The notes: generated from the letters alone by a model not told the origin. 64,000 bases of DNA from Microvirga soli (GCF_016734765.1 NZ_JAERQE010000022.1:18563-82562); one strand, 5' to 3'. Shown: positions 25,168 through 35,365, numbered from the stretch's first letter. Numbers and translations are program-made.

Positions 25168-27081
25168 ATGCTCGACTTCCTGGAACTCGAGGAGACCGTC
25201 GGCCAGTTCTGGCACCGTCTGGTCGGACGCGCGGTGACCTATCCGCACCATCCCGGGCTTGGTGTCTCGCTCGACGAAGTCCGCGCCTCCCTCCCGGTCT
25301 TCTTTCGCGGCCTCGGCGGCGAGGCCGGCGTGCAGTTGGCCGGCACCGCGTCCCGAGCCTCGTCCCACCGCTTGAACCTTCTCCAACGGATCGGCGTCGC
25401 CGAGGAGCGGCTAGAGCAGCCGGGGCGCAATGCGGCCACCCTCTTCCTCCCACCGAAGATCGAGATCTTTCCTTCGAGCGCGCTGAACCGCTCGCTCTAT
25501 TTCTGGCTGGCGGCCTACTTCGCCTATGTCCCGACCGAAACGATCAACGAGGCCGATCCGCTGCGCCGGGATCTTCTGGTTCTCCGGAGGGTGCAGGAGA
25601 CGGTCGCCACCGTTCTGGCGGAGTGCCCCGGTCTGACAAGGACCTACACCGAGCTTTGCGCTGCAATGCGCGAGGCCCGGCCTCAGCGGCCCCTCCCGGC
25701 ATCCGAAGGCAAGGTTGAGAGCATTGTCCTCTCGCTTTTGGGCGACAACACCGCGACGCTGCCTCCCCTTTGGGACATGATGATTGACGACGCCGGTTTG
25801 CCGTTTCAAGCCCCTGCGGGCTATCAGCCGTTCCTGCCGGTTCCGCTCTGGGGCGACACCTGGACCCGCACAGCCGGGGCGGCAAACCGCAACGGCGATG
25901 AGCCTGCGGGACAGGGCGACCTTGCCGCATCGGACACGCGCAAGCGCTTCGCAGCACGGCGCGAAGCGGACCAGGCCCAGCGCAGCGATCCGTTCATCCT
26001 GAACCGCTTCGAGAAGATCCTGGCCATGGCGGAGATGGTCAACGTCAACCGGCCCTCGGACGATGACGAGGACGAAAACGCCGAGAAAGCCTTGGAAGAG
26101 ATGGAGGAGATTCCGCTCTCCAATCACAAGGGCAAGCCGGCGACCAAGCTCAAGTTCGACCTCGACCTGCCCCCCGAAGCCGTGGACACCACGAGCCTGA
26201 CGGCGGATCTGACCTATCCGGAGTGGGACTACACCCGCAAGGCCTATCTGCCGGGTCACTGTCGCGTGCTGGCAGCCCGGGCCTCGGATGAGGGTGAGGC
26301 CTGGGAGGCTGACGACGAGGCCCGTCGGCTGATCCGACGTGTCCGCCGGCAGTTCGAGGCGCTGCGGCCGAAGCATGAGATCCTGCGGGCGCAGCCGGAT
26401 GGTGAGGAAATCGACATCGACGCACTGGTGCGCGCCCGCAGCGACCTGCTTTCGGGGGGATCCGGCTCTGAGCGCGTTCACCTCGCCAGCAGGCGTCAGG
26501 CTCATGATCTCGCCGTGACGCTCTTGGTCGACGTCTCGCTTTCGACGGATGCATGGATCGACAACCGACGCGTGCTCGACGTGGAAAAGGAGGCGCTGTT
26601 GGTGCTGGCACACGGACTGGCCGCCTGCGGCGACTCCCATTCCATCCTGACCTTTACCTCGCGCCGCCGTTCCTGGGTGCGTGTGGAGACTGTCAAGGAC
26701 TTCGACGAACCCATGAGCCAGGCCGTCGAGCGGCGCATCGCGTCCCTGAAGCCGGGCTACTACACCCGCATCGGTGCGGGAATCCGCCATGCAACGGCCA
26801 AACTGGCGGAGCGTCCGAACCGCCAGCGCCTGTTGCTTGTGCTGACCGATGGCAAGCCGAACGACGTCGACTACTACGAGGGCCGCTTTGGCATCGAGGA
26901 CACCCGCCGCGCCGTCATGGAAGCTCGCCGCGCCGGGATCACCGTCTTCGGCGTGACGGTGGACCGGGAAGCGCAGTCGTACTTCCCGACGCTCTTCGGC
27001 CGCGGCGGCTACGCAATCGTCGGCGAGATAGCGAGGCTGCCCTCGGCCCTGCCGTCCATTTACCGCCAACTCCTCAGGTAG
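25168..27081 (+). CDS. norD: NorD, von Willebrand factor A domain protein
   Basis: A 637-aa protein, partner of NorQ in activating NO reductase. The long helical N-terminal part (FWHRLVGRAVTYPHHP at the start) leads to an acidic linker (DDDEDENAEKALEEMEE near 290-306) and the C-terminal VWA domain from about residue 445. The MIDAS begins LLVDVSLSTDAW, and VLTDGKPNDVDYYEGRFG completes it. Size and domain order match NorD. It ends in a bidirectional terminator facing hemN. Confidence 0.94.
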   Translation: MLDFLELEETVGQFWHRLVGRAVTYPHHPGLGVSLDEVRASLPVFFRGLGGEAGVQLAGTASRASSHRLNLLQRIGVAEERLEQPGRNAATLFLPPKIEIFPSSALNRSLYFWLAAYFAYVPTETINEADPLRRDLLVLRRVQETVATVLAECPGLTRTYTELCAAMREARPQRPLPASEGKVESIVLSLLGDNTATLPPLWDMMIDDAGLPFQAPAGYQPFLPVPLWGDTWTRTAGAANRNGDEPAGQGDLAASDTRKRFAARREADQAQRSDPFILNRFEKILAMAEMVNVNRPSDDDEDENAEKALEEMEEIPLSNHKGKPATKLKFDLDLPPEAVDTTSLTADLTYPEWDYTRKAYLPGHCRVLAARASDEGEAWEADDEARRLIRRVRRQFEALRPKHEILRAQPDGEEIDIDALVRARSDLLSGGSGSERVHLASRRQAHDLAVTLLVDVSLSTDAWIDNRRVLDVEKEALLVLAHGLAACGDSHSILTFTSRRRSWVRVETVKDFDEPMSQAVERRIASLKPGYYTRIGAGIRHATAKLAERPNRQRLLLVLTDGKPNDVDYYEGRFGIEDTRRAVMEARRAGITVFGVTVDREAQSYFPTLFGRGGYAIVGEIARLPSALPSIYRQLLR

Positions 27082-27097
27082 ACAGCACCGCGATACG

Positions 27098-27133
27098 AAA
27101 GGAGCGGCCATCCGGATCGATGGCCGCTCCTTT
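27098..27133. terminator. Bidirectional terminator between norD and hemN
   Basis: AAAGGAGCGGCCAT (27098-27111) pairs perfectly with ATGGCCGCTCCTTT (27120-27133); C27112-G27119 can extend the stem to 15 bp. A-rich and T-rich flanks on both sides make it work in both directions, as expected between convergent genes. Confidence 0.85.
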
Positions 27134-27153
27134 CACCTTTTCCGGGACATCCT

Positions 27154-28506
27154 TCACACGGCGCGGCTGTGCGTTCGCCCCGACGCTCCGAGATAGACGT
27201 CAAACGCGGATGCGACGGTCCTGACCAGGAAACGCGTGTCGTCGTTCACCGACAGCAGGTTTCCGTCGAAACGGATGATACCGTCCTGCTCCAGCACTCG
27301 AAGCCGGGGAATTGCTTGCAGGATGGTCTCCGGAGCGGTGCCGTGCCGGCTGCACACCTCCTGCACGTCGACCCGGAAGTCGCACATCACCCGCTCGATC
27401 AGGTCGGCCCTGAGACGGTCGTCCGCAGTCAGCGCATAGCCCTTCGCCGTCCCCAGCTCTCCTCGCGAGATGCGTTCGGCATAGCGTCCCAGCACGACCT
27501 CGTTCTGGGCGTAGCCCTGCGTCAGCCGTCCGATGGCGGAAGCGCCGAAGCCGATCAGCACATCGCTCGGATCGGTGGTGTAACCCTGGAAGTTGCGGTG
27601 CAGGACGCCGTCGGCCTGGGCCTGCACCATCGAATCCTCCGGCAGCGCGTAATGATCGAGCCCGATCCGGCGGTATCCGGCCTGGATCAATGCCCCGGCA
27701 ATCGCCTCGGCCTGCTCGTAGCGGGCAGCGCCGTTCGGCAGTGCGGACTCGTCGATCCTGCGCTGGTGCTTCTTGAACGTCGGGACATGCGCATAGCCGA
27801 AGACGGAGAAGCGCTCGGGGCGGAGTTGGATGCTCTGCCGCACGGTCTCGATGCAGGACTCGACCGTCTGGTGCGGCAGGCCATAGATGAGATCGAAGTT
27901 GACCCCGCGGATGCCCGCCTCCCTCAGGCCAGTCGTGGCCCTCGCCGTCTGCTCGAAGCTCTGGATGCGGTTGATCGCGCGCTGCACGACCGGATCGAAG
28001 CTCTGCACGCCGAGGCTGGCACGGGTCACGCCCGCCTCGCCCAGGGCGGCGGTCATGGTGCGGGTGAGCGTGCGCGGATCGATCTCGACGGCGATCTCCG
28101 CGCCGTCACCAAGGGAGAACCTCTGCCGCATGAGATCGATCAGGCCGATGAACTCGGCGGGTTCCATGATGGTCGGCGTGCCTCCACCGAAGTGCACGTG
28201 ACCCACCGGCAGTGGAGCGCTCAGGCGGTCGGCGGCGAGGCCGATCTCACGGCGGAGGACGTCCAGATAGTCGACGATGGGTGCGTCCCGCTGCGTGATC
28301 GTGGTGTGACAACCGCAATACCAGCACATGGAGCGGCAGAAGGGCACGTGAAGGTACAGCGATGCCGTCGTTCCGCCCGGGATGGCGGAGAGCCACTCCC
28401 CGTAAGCCTCATGCCGTATGGCGTCCGAGAACTGCGGCGCTGTCGGGTAGCTCGTGTAGCGGGGAAGCCGCTCCTCCCCGTATCGCGCTCTCAGGTCGTC
28501 TCTCAT
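27154..28506 (-). CDS. hemN: Oxygen-independent coproporphyrinogen III oxidase (radical SAM)
   Basis: A 450-aa radical SAM enzyme making protoporphyrinogen IX without O2, supplying haem for nor, nap and cytochromes under anoxia. The cluster motif CRSMCWYCGC lies near residue 62, followed by HFGGGTPTIM and EIDPRTLTRTM. Start choice: ATG 28506 (MRDDLRARYG) has GGGAG upstream and fits a promoter driven by the box at 28598-28611 (predicted start of transcription near 28563). The longer ATG at 28572 would lie upstream of that point. Divergent from nirK and convergent with norD. Confidence 0.93.
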   Translation of the reverse strand: MRDDLRARYGEERLPRYTSYPTAPQFSDAIRHEAYGEWLSAIPGGTTASLYLHVPFCRSMCWYCGCHTTITQRDAPIVDYLDVLRREIGLAADRLSAPLPVGHVHFGGGTPTIMEPAEFIGLIDLMRQRFSLGDGAEIAVEIDPRTLTRTMTAALGEAGVTRASLGVQSFDPVVQRAINRIQSFEQTARATTGLREAGIRGVNFDLIYGLPHQTVESCIETVRQSIQLRPERFSVFGYAHVPTFKKHQRRIDESALPNGAARYEQAEAIAGALIQAGYRRIGLDHYALPEDSMVQAQADGVLHRNFQGYTTDPSDVLIGFGASAIGRLTQGYAQNEVVLGRYAERISRGELGTAKGYALTADDRLRADLIERVMCDFRVDVQEVCSRHGTAPETILQAIPRLRVLEQDGIIRFDGNLLSVNDDTRFLVRTVASAFDVYLGASGRTHSRAV

Positions 28507-28597
28507 CGCGATGGCTCCCATTGGAGACGCTGTCCACGTCGGGTGCGTCGGGTCGATGGCTTGCGAGTACATCTACGGCCGTTTGTCGCCGCCTTCA

Positions 28598-28611
28598 TTG
28601 AGCTTGCTCAA
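28598..28611. promoter_or_regulatory. Crp/Fnr-type box, hemN promoter
   Basis: TTGAG-CTTG-CTCAA, a perfect palindrome (TTGAGC/GCTCAA). Centred 98 bp upstream of the hemN ATG at 28506, allowing a class II promoter with a 57-nt leader. Confidence 0.8.
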
Positions 28612-28655
28612 TTTATCCGAAAGCCATTCGCCAGGCTTTGCATTCGTCCCGTTAT

Positions 28656-28669
28656 TTGCGTTGCAACAA
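28656..28669. promoter_or_regulatory. Crp/Fnr-type box, nirK promoter
   Basis: TTGCG-TTGC-AACAA, centred 95 bp upstream of the nirK ATG. A -41.5 position predicts transcription from about 28704 and a 54-nt leader. Confidence 0.75.
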
Positions 28670-28757
28670 ATTACCCCTGCCCCAGGAGTGTACAGCTTAA
28701 GCATCCGATGACGGACCAATTCCGATCCGCCAGGCGGTCCCACGAAGGAGGGTTACG

Positions 28758-29870
28758 ATGAAAGCTCTGAAGATCTCGGGACGCCGGCCGCTGCTTGCGA
28801 CCGTTGCGGTTCTCGCCCTGGGCGCGGCGGCCCTGCTCGCCCAGCCCCTGCCCGCCAATGCCGGCGACAAGTACGCCGCTGCCACACCGCACGTGCACAG
28901 CCACTCGGATGCCAGCGGCACCGTGGCGGCCCCAATCAACGTGGTGCGCCTGCCTACCGACTTGCCCGGTCCCATCGGCAAGCGTGGCCCGCAGCGCGTG
29001 AAGGTCGACCTGGACACCACAGAGGTAACGGGCCAGTTGGCGGACGGGACGACCTACCACTACTGGACCTTCAACAACAAGGTTCCGGGTCCCTTCGTCC
29101 GGGTGAGGGTTGGCGACACGGTCGAGGTCAAGCTGAAGAACGACGACGACAGCCTCATGATGCACAACGTCGACTTCCATGCGGTCACCGGCCCCGGCGG
29201 CGGCGCCAAGGCCACGGAAGCGGCTCCCGGCGAGACCCGCGGCTTCGAGTTCAAGGCGCTCAACCCCGGCCTCTACGTCTATCACTGCGCAACACCCACG
29301 GTCGCCCAGCACATCGCCAACGGCATGTACGGACTGATCCTGGTGGAGCCGGAAGAGGGCTTGCCGAAGGTCGACCGTGAGTTCTACGTCATGCAGGGCG
29401 AGATCTACACCGAGCAGGCCTACGGCACGAAGGGCCATGCCGAGGAGAGCATCGACAAGCTCCTCAGCGAGCGCCCCGAGTACTTCATCTTCAACGGCAG
29501 CACCGACGCCCTGAAGAAGAACCCGCTCAAGGCGAACGTCGGCGAGATGGTGCGGATCTACTTCGGCGTCGGCGGCCCGAACTACACCTCGTCCTTCCAC
29601 GTGATCGGCGAGATCTTCGACAAGGCCTATCCGATGGCTTCGCTCAGCTCGCCGCTGAAGGACGTCCAGACAATCACCACGCCTCCCGGAGGAGCCAGCG
29701 TCGTCGACTTCAAGCTCGAGGTGCCCGGCAACTACATCCTGGTCGACCATGCCCTGAGTCGCGTCGAGCGCGGACTGGCCGGCATCCTCCAAGTCGAGGG
29801 CCCGCAGAACGAGGCGGTCTTCAAGGACTACAACCCGCAGAAATCGGCACAGTCGACCGGCGGCCACTAG
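28758..29870 (+). CDS. nirK: Copper-containing nitrite reductase
   Basis: A 370-aa periplasmic enzyme reducing nitrite to NO; works as a trimer. Signal peptide ends near residue 36 (ANA-GD). Type 1 copper ligands are H136, C177, H185 and M190; type 2 ligands are H141, H176 and H331; catalytic D139 and H281 are present. The mature N terminus has HVHSHSD (residues 45-51), a small His-rich stretch before the first cupredoxin domain. GGAGGG stands before the ATG. No nirV is next to it. It receives electrons from the pseudoazurin encoded 10 kb upstream, and ends in a GNRA-capped hairpin. Confidence 0.97.
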   Translation: MKALKISGRRPLLATVAVLALGAAALLAQPLPANAGDKYAAATPHVHSHSDASGTVAAPINVVRLPTDLPGPIGKRGPQRVKVDLDTTEVTGQLADGTTYHYWTFNNKVPGPFVRVRVGDTVEVKLKNDDDSLMMHNVDFHAVTGPGGGAKATEAAPGETRGFEFKALNPGLYVYHCATPTVAQHIANGMYGLILVEPEEGLPKVDREFYVMQGEIYTEQAYGTKGHAEESIDKLLSERPEYFIFNGSTDALKKNPLKANVGEMVRIYFGVGGPNYTSSFHVIGEIFDKAYPMASLSSPLKDVQTITTPPGGASVVDFKLEVPGNYILVDHALSRVERGLAGILQVEGPQNEAVFKDYNPQKSAQSTGGH

Positions 29871-29897
29871 AACGAACGATAAGAAGCGGCCGCATCC

Positions 29898-29921
29898 TGG
29901 CCCGGGCGCAAGCCCGGGCCA
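29898..29921 (+). terminator. Terminator-like hairpin after nirK
   Basis: TGGCCCGGGC (29898-29907), GCAA loop (a GNRA tetraloop), GCCCGGGCCA (29912-29921). Perfect 10-bp GC stem without a U tract. It lies between the convergent nirK and moeA ends. Confidence 0.7.
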
Positions 29922-29936
29922 CTTCGTTCGAGGGCA

Positions 29937-31172
29937 TCAAACCGAGAAGCCGTCCCGGAACGGATGGAACATGACTTCGTCTCCCTGCTCCACCGGAGCA
30001 TGAAGCGGCTCGATGCGCACGAGTCCGTCCGCTGCGCCGATAGGCTTGAGGCGGGCCGAGCCTCCGCGGCCGAGGATCTCGACCGCCCAGCCGCCGTTGA
30101 CCTGGACGATGCGGGCGGGCGCGAACTCGGTTCGTCCCGGTCGTCGGTTGAAGGCATGCATCAGCGGAAGACGCATGACGGATAGAGGAAGTGCCCGGCG
30201 TCCGTCCAACGCGGCCAATACGGCACTTCCGAGGAGCAGCCACGACACGAGGGCAGCCACCGGGTTCCCCGGAAGACCAAGGTAGGTCGTTGGACCGATG
30301 GAGCCGATCACGGCAGGCTTGCCGGGCTTGAGCGCGACCTTGAGGGTTTCGCCTCTTCCCCTAGCCCCGACGAGCGCAACCATCGAATGGTCCTCGTCGC
30401 CGACCGAGACACCGCCCGTCGTGACGATCAGGTCGCAGCGGCGGGCAAGCTCAGAGAGGGCTCCGGCAATCAGTTGCGGGTCGTCTCCCACGATTCCCCC
30501 GTCCACGACGTCTGCCCCCGACTGGCGCGCAAGCGCAAGGATCATCGGGCGGTTGGAATCGAAGAACGAAGCCTCAGACAGCCGCTCGCCCTGGGAGCGA
30601 AGTTCGTTGCCCGTCGAGAGGACGCCGATCCGTACCTTGCGTCGTACGCAGGTCCGTTCGAAGCCTTGTGCGGCGAGCAGGGCGACGTGACGCGCATCGA
30701 TGCGCTCGCCCCGCTGGAGCAGCACCTCCCCAGCCTGAACGTCCTCGCCCCGCCGACGGATGTTGTCGCCGGATCTGGCCATCCGGGTTAGGACGATCCT
30801 GCCGCCGCCATGGACGACATGCTCCTGCATCACCACGGCATCGGCACCATGGGGGATCCTCGCGCCCGTGAGAACGCGCAAGGCACTTCCCTGCGGCAGG
30901 GGCAGTTCCTCGTCACCCGCCGCCATGCGCCCTGCGATGCCCAGGGCAGTGCCCGATGGCAACCCGTCACCTGCCGTCAGGGCATAGCCGTCCATGGCCG
31001 ACTGGTCGAACGGTGGCAGCGGCAGGACCGACATCACCGGCAACGCCAATGTCCGACCGATGGCATCGCCCAGGGAAACCTCCTCATGCTCCTCGATGAC
31101 GGAAGCATATGCCGCTGCCCGGGAGCAGGCCTGCTCGATCGGGATCAGGCCATCGGGCGAGTCGCAGGACAT
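29937..31172 (-). CDS. moeA: Molybdopterin molybdenumtransferase MoeA
   Basis: A 411-aa enzyme that inserts molybdate into adenylylated molybdopterin, giving the cofactor required by NapA. Visible motifs are PPFDQSAMDGYAL, RVLTGARIPHGADAVVMQE, GVLSTGNEL, DSNRPM, TTGGVSVGDEDH and LGLPGNPVAA, in the usual MoeA order. Start at ATG 31172 (MSCDSPDG); the frame runs much further upstream but only as a shadow of the DUF4142 gene. Last gene of the nap operon and overlapping no other moa/moe gene, so the rest of the pathway must be elsewhere. Confidence 0.93.
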   Translation of the reverse strand: MSCDSPDGLIPIEQACSRAAAYASVIEEHEEVSLGDAIGRTLALPVMSVLPLPPFDQSAMDGYALTAGDGLPSGTALGIAGRMAAGDEELPLPQGSALRVLTGARIPHGADAVVMQEHVVHGGGRIVLTRMARSGDNIRRRGEDVQAGEVLLQRGERIDARHVALLAAQGFERTCVRRKVRIGVLSTGNELRSQGERLSEASFFDSNRPMILALARQSGADVVDGGIVGDDPQLIAGALSELARRCDLIVTTGGVSVGDEDHSMVALVGARGRGETLKVALKPGKPAVIGSIGPTTYLGLPGNPVAALVSWLLLGSAVLAALDGRRALPLSVMRLPLMHAFNRRPGRTEFAPARIVQVNGGWAVEILGRGGSARLKPIGAADGLVRIEPLHAPVEQGDEVMFHPFRDGFSV

Positions 31173-31201
31173 GGCTTGGGCGGACTCCGTCGCGATCCCG
31201 C

Positions 31202-31750
31202 TCAAGGCGTGACCGCCTCGTACATCCTCTGCGCGCCTTCCTGCTGCCGCTGCAACTCGGGAAGGACCTGCTCGGCGAACGCCTTGATCTCCGCTGACGG
31301 ACTGCGAGCTGCCGCACGGTAGATCCCGATCTCCTGCCCGAGCGCCTGGAGCTGGATTTCCGCGTAGCGTCGGCTCAGCGCGAGGTAGTCGAGAGGCTCG
31401 AGGTTCTCGATGATGACCTGGTGCTCGAACTCCTTCACGGACGGGAGCGGCAGGCTGCGCTCCTTGGCGAAGGCCTCGATCCTTTGCAGGAGCCCGAGGC
31501 GAAAGTCGGCGGCCGCGGCCGCGAAGTTCCTGACCTCCGGCCTCGTCTCGCGGTTGGCTGCCAGCTTGGCGGCCTGGCCCTGGAGTGTGGCGGAGCTGTA
31601 GGCCAGCCGCAGGAACTCCTGCGGCTCGATGGCGCGGGTCTGGGCAGGAGCGCTGGATGTCCCCTGTGCTTGCGCCCAAGCGGCCGGGCTTGCGCCGGAA
31701 AGCGCGACCCCGATGGTCAGGGCGAAAATGAGTGGCCTCTGGGCTATCAT
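31202..31750 (-). CDS. DUF4142 family exported protein
   Basis: A 182-aa protein with a signal peptide (cleavage near AAWA-QA, residue 26) and a single DUF4142 domain, a four-helix ferritin-like fold: EFLRLAYSSATLQGQAAKLA, RPEVRNFAAAAADF and IYRAAARSPSAEIKAFAEQVLPELQ. DUF4142 proteins are periplasmic and of unknown function; some are linked to stress. It begins 4 bp after napC and is followed by moeA, so it belongs to the nap transcript. This is an unusual member of a nap operon. Confidence 0.85.
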   Translation of the reverse strand: MIAQRPLIFALTIGVALSGASPAAWAQAQGTSSAPAQTRAIEPQEFLRLAYSSATLQGQAAKLAANRETRPEVRNFAAAAADFRLGLLQRIEAFAKERSLPLPSVKEFEHQVIIENLEPLDYLALSRRYAEIQLQALGQEIGIYRAAARSPSAEIKAFAEQVLPELQRQQEGAQRMYEAVTP

Positions 31751-31754
31751 GCGT

Positions 31755-32372
31755 TTACTGCCATCCCGGGACGCCCGACATGTCGGGTAGTTTGTGCGCG
31801 ATGCCCTTGTGGCAATCGATACAGGTCTTTTCTCCAGAGAACAGGAAGCGCTCGTGTGCCGACGCCGCGCGCGGGTTCTGCTTCACAAGATCCATGGATT
31901 CCGAACTGTGGCAGTTGCGGCATTCGAGCGAGTCGTTGGCCTTCATGCGCTCCCATTCGCGCTCGGCGAGATGCTTGCGCATGGCCAGGAACTTGTCCCG
32001 CGTGTCGATGGACCCGAAGATGTGGCCCCAGACCTCCTTCGAGGCCTGCATTTTGCGGGCGATCTTGTTGGTCCACTCATGGGGGACGTGACAGTCGGGG
32101 CATCCCGCCCGTACGCCGGACCGGTTGGTGAAGTGGATCGTGCCCTTGAGTTCCTCGAAGACGTTGGCCTGCATTTCATGGCAGCCCACGCAGAACTTTT
32201 CCGTGTTGGTGTATTCGAGCGCGGTGTTGAACCCGCCCCAGAAGATGACACCTGCCACAAATCCTCCAAGCGTGAGGAAGGCAAGACTGAGATAGGCGGG
32301 CGGGCTCAGTGCCGTCCTGACCCAGCGATTTCCCCGGAACCAGCCCCAAGCCCGCGCGATCCCAGCCGCCAT
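31755..32372 (-). CDS. napC: NapC, membrane tetrahaem cytochrome c
   Basis: A 205-aa quinol-oxidising NapC/NirT protein passing electrons to NapB and NapA. An N-terminal anchor ([20 protein letters not shown]) is followed by four haem motifs: CVGCHE, CPDCHV, CRNCHS and [26 protein letters not shown] is family-typical. The ATG shares one base with the napB stop (TGATG). It can also feed electrons to other periplasmic reductases. Confidence 0.95.
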   Translation of the reverse strand: MAAGIARAWGWFRGNRWVRTALSPPAYLSLAFLTLGGFVAGVIFWGGFNTALEYTNTEKFCVGCHEMQANVFEELKGTIHFTNRSGVRAGCPDCHVPHEWTNKIARKMQASKEVWGHIFGSIDTRDKFLAMRKHLAEREWERMKANDSLECRNCHSSESMDLVKQNPRAASAHERFLFSGEKTCIDCHKGIAHKLPDMSGVPGWQ

Positions 32373-32845
32373 CAGTGCCTCCCCCGTGCAGGCTGCCGTT
32401 CAGGCTCCGTGATGGCATCCATATCGGTGAAGATGTTATCGACGAGAGGCTTTGCGGTGGTCTGCGGGACGTGACAGGCGACGCACACGTAGCGCCGCGG
32501 GGCCAGGCCGCCGAGGGTGTTGCCGGCACGGTCCTGGTAGTGCGTGACGCTGATCATCGGGGCTTGGCTCTGCTCGGTGAACTTGCGCGCATGGCACGAC
32601 ATGCACTTGTTGGCGTTAAGGTCGACGGCATAGCCCTCGATGGAGTGTGGGATCACGGGAGGCTGGTCGGGATAGTTGCGGCCCACGCGCACGTCATCGG
32701 TGACCTGTCGCTGCATCGGCGGAGCCGGAACTTCCCTCGTGAAGGGCTCAGGCCCGCGCAGGCGCGGCGCATCCTGAGCAAGGATCGCCCCCGCAGCCAG
32801 GCAGGGCACGATGCTGATCAGTCCCAGGAAAACACCACGCCTCAT
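32372..32845 (-). CDS. napB: NapB, dihaem cytochrome c subunit of periplasmic nitrate reductase
   Basis: A 157-aa exported cytochrome with a signal peptide ending near residue 23 and two haem motifs, CMSCH and CVACH. The conserved [20 protein letters not shown] and [18 protein letters not shown] are typical. It transfers electrons from NapC to NapA. The ATG at 32845 overlaps the napA stop (ATGA), coupling synthesis of the two subunits. Confidence 0.94.
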   Translation of the reverse strand: MRRGVFLGLISIVPCLAAGAILAQDAPRLRGPEPFTREVPAPPMQRQVTDDVRVGRNYPDQPPVIPHSIEGYAVDLNANKCMSCHARKFTEQSQAPMISVTHYQDRAGNTLGGLAPRRYVCVACHVPQTTAKPLVDNIFTDMDAITEPERQPARGRH

Positions 32846-35361
32846 TGCTGCCCCCCTGCATCGGCCGTTGCGGCCGAGACGATCTTGACGGCGCACTTCT
32901 TGAAGTCGGTCTGTTTCGAGATCGGGTCCGTCGCGTCGAGCGTGACCTTGTTGATGAGCTGGCTGGCGTCGAAGAACGGAACGAAGACCAGGCCGGGTGG
33001 CACCTTGTTGCGCCCGCGTGTCTCGACCCGGCTGCGGATCTCGCCACGCCGGGAGACGACGCGCACTTCCTGGCCGCGTCGCAGGTTGCGCTTGGCGGCG
33101 TCGTCCGGATGCATGAACAGCACGGCGCCCGGGAAGGCCTTGTAGAGTTCGGGAACGCGCAGGGTCATCGAGCCGGAGTGCCAATGCTCGAGCACGCGGC
33201 CCGTCACGAGCCAGAGGTCGTACTCCGCATCCGGGGATTCGGCGGGCGGCTCATACGGCGCGCCCATGATGTTGGCCTTCTTGTCGGGGTTGCCGTAGAA
33301 CTGCACCCCGCTGCCCTTCTCGACGTAGGGATCATGGCCTTCCCGGTAACGCCAGCGCGTTTCCTGCCCGTTCACCACCGGCCAGCGCAGTCCCCTCACC
33401 TGATGGTATGTCTCGAACGGGGCGAGGTCGTGCCCGTGGCCGCGGCCGAAGGCGGCATACTCCTCGAACAGGCCTTTCTGGACGTAGAAGCCGAACGCCT
33501 TCGACTCCCGGTTCTCGTAGGCGGGATTGATCTCCGACAGCGGGAACTTGTTCACTTCGCCATTGGCATAGAGCACGTCGAACAGGCTCTTGCCCTTGTA
33601 CTCCGGATGGGCGTCGAGGATCTCGGCCGGCCAGACCTCGTCCGTGGTGAAGCGCTTGGAGAACTCCATCAACTGCCAGAGGTCTGAGCGGGCATCCCCC
33701 GGTGCGTTGACGAGCTGATGCCAGAAGTGGGTGCGGCGTTCCGCATTGCCGTAGGCCCCCTCCTTCTCCACCCACATGGCGGTCGGCAGGATCAGGTCCG
33801 CCGCCATGGCAGTCACCGTGGGATAGGGATCCGAGACGACGACGAAGTTCGCGGGATTGCGGTAGCCGGGATAGGTCTCGTTGTTGGTGTTCGGCGCCGT
33901 CTGGAGATTGTTGTTGCACATAATCCAGTAGGCGTTGAGCTTGCCGTCCTTCAGCATCCGGTCCTGCTGCACGGCGTGGTAGCCGGCCTTGTCGGGCAGG
34001 AGGCCGTGAGGAAGCTTCCAGATCTCCTCCGCGTGCTTGCGATGCTCAGGGTTCGTCACCTGCATGTCGGCGGGCAAACGGTGGCTGAAGGTGCCGACCT
34101 CGCGCGCCGTGCCGCAGGCCGAGGGCTGGCCCGTGAGCGAGAAGGGCGAGTTGCCGGGCTCCGCGATCTTCCCAGTGAGCAGGTGCAGGTTGTAGACCAT
34201 GTGGTTGGCCCAGACGCCGCGGACGTGCTGGTTGAACCCCATGGTCCAGAGCGACATCACCTTGACCTTCGGATCGGCATAGAGCTTCGCGAGCGCCTCG
34301 AGCCGCTCCTTCGGGACCCCGGACAGCTCCGAGGCCTTCTCGACCGTGTACTGGCTCATGAGCTTCGCATAGTCCGAGAAGCTCGATGGGTTCGATACCT
34401 GGGCATCGTTGGCGTGCTGCGCCCGCTGCTCAAGCACGTGGTCAGGCCGCAGGCCGTAGCCGATGTCGGTGTTCGCCAGCCTGAAGTTGCAGTGCTTCTC
34501 GATGAACTCGCGGTTCACCGCCCCGTTCTGGATGATGTAGTTCGCGATGTAGTTCAGGATCGCCAGGTCCGAGTTCGGCTTGAAGATCAAGGCCATGTCG
34601 GACAGGTCCGTCGTCCGGTGCTCGTAGGTGGACAGCGTCGCGATCCTCACGTGCGGATGGCTGAGGCGCCGATCCGTAATCCGGGTCCAGAGGATCGGAT
34701 GCATCTCGGCCATGTTCGAGCCCCAGAGCACGAAGGCGTCGGCATGCTCGAAGTCGTCGTAGCATCCCATCGGCTCGTCCATGCCGAAGGTGCGGATGAA
34801 GGTGACGGCGGCGGACGCCATACAATGGCGGGCGTTCGGGTCGAGGTTGTTGGTGCGGAAGCCGGCGCGCATCAGCTTGGAGGCCGCGTACCCTTCCCAG
34901 ATGGTCCACTGGCCCGAGCCGAACATGCCGACGGCTTCTGGTCCGTTCTCCTTGAGCACGCGCTTCCACTGTTTCGCCATCTCGTCGAAGGCGCGGTCCC
35001 AGGAGATGGGCTGGAGTTCGCCGTCCTTGGCGAACTGCCCGTTTTTCATCCGCATGAGCGGCTGGGTGAGGCGGTCGTTGCCGTACATGATCTTCGAGAG
35101 GAAGTAGCCCTTCACGCAGTTGAGGCCGCGATTGACCTCCGCCTGCATGTCACCGTGGGTGGCGACGACGCGGCCGTCCTTCACCCCGACCATCACGCCG
35201 CAGCCGGTGCCGCAGAAGCGGCAAGGTGCCTTCGACCACTGGAGGTGAAGATCCTCGCCCGTCAGGATGTTCTGGGCCTCGGCGGGAAGGGAAACGCCGG
35301 CTGCGGCGGCGGCGGCGGCTGCGGCCTGGGTTTTGAGGAGGGTGCGGCGCGTGAGGTCCAT
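32842..35361 (-). CDS. napA: NapA, catalytic subunit of periplasmic nitrate reductase
   Basis: An 839-aa molybdenum bis-MGD enzyme reducing nitrate to nitrite. The Tat signal is TRRTLLK at the N terminus, followed by a long alanine run. The 4Fe-4S ligands lie in [14 protein letters not shown] and LNCVKGYF (residues about 48-85). The Mo-coordinating cysteine is in [10 protein letters not shown]. Length matches alphaproteobacterial NapA. It is 4 bp downstream of napD, its Tat-signal chaperone, and is coupled to napB. Confidence 0.97.
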   Translation of the reverse strand: MDLTRRTLLKTQAAAAAAAAAGVSLPAEAQNILTGEDLHLQWSKAPCRFCGTGCGVMVGVKDGRVVATHGDMQAEVNRGLNCVKGYFLSKIMYGNDRLTQPLMRMKNGQFAKDGELQPISWDRAFDEMAKQWKRVLKENGPEAVGMFGSGQWTIWEGYAASKLMRAGFRTNNLDPNARHCMASAAVTFIRTFGMDEPMGCYDDFEHADAFVLWGSNMAEMHPILWTRITDRRLSHPHVRIATLSTYEHRTTDLSDMALIFKPNSDLAILNYIANYIIQNGAVNREFIEKHCNFRLANTDIGYGLRPDHVLEQRAQHANDAQVSNPSSFSDYAKLMSQYTVEKASELSGVPKERLEALAKLYADPKVKVMSLWTMGFNQHVRGVWANHMVYNLHLLTGKIAEPGNSPFSLTGQPSACGTAREVGTFSHRLPADMQVTNPEHRKHAEEIWKLPHGLLPDKAGYHAVQQDRMLKDGKLNAYWIMCNNNLQTAPNTNNETYPGYRNPANFVVVSDPYPTVTAMAADLILPTAMWVEKEGAYGNAERRTHFWHQLVNAPGDARSDLWQLMEFSKRFTTDEVWPAEILDAHPEYKGKSLFDVLYANGEVNKFPLSEINPAYENRESKAFGFYVQKGLFEEYAAFGRGHGHDLAPFETYHQVRGLRWPVVNGQETRWRYREGHDPYVEKGSGVQFYGNPDKKANIMGAPYEPPAESPDAEYDLWLVTGRVLEHWHSGSMTLRVPELYKAFPGAVLFMHPDDAAKRNLRRGQEVRVVSRRGEIRSRVETRGRNKVPPGLVFVPFFDASQLINKVTLDATDPISKQTDFKKCAVKIVSAATADAGGQQ

Positions 35362-35365
35362 GAAT

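Noticed and set aside
31173..31679. Upstream extension of the moeA frame
   Set aside because: It only shadows the DUF4142 gene; MoeA homology begins at ATG 31172.
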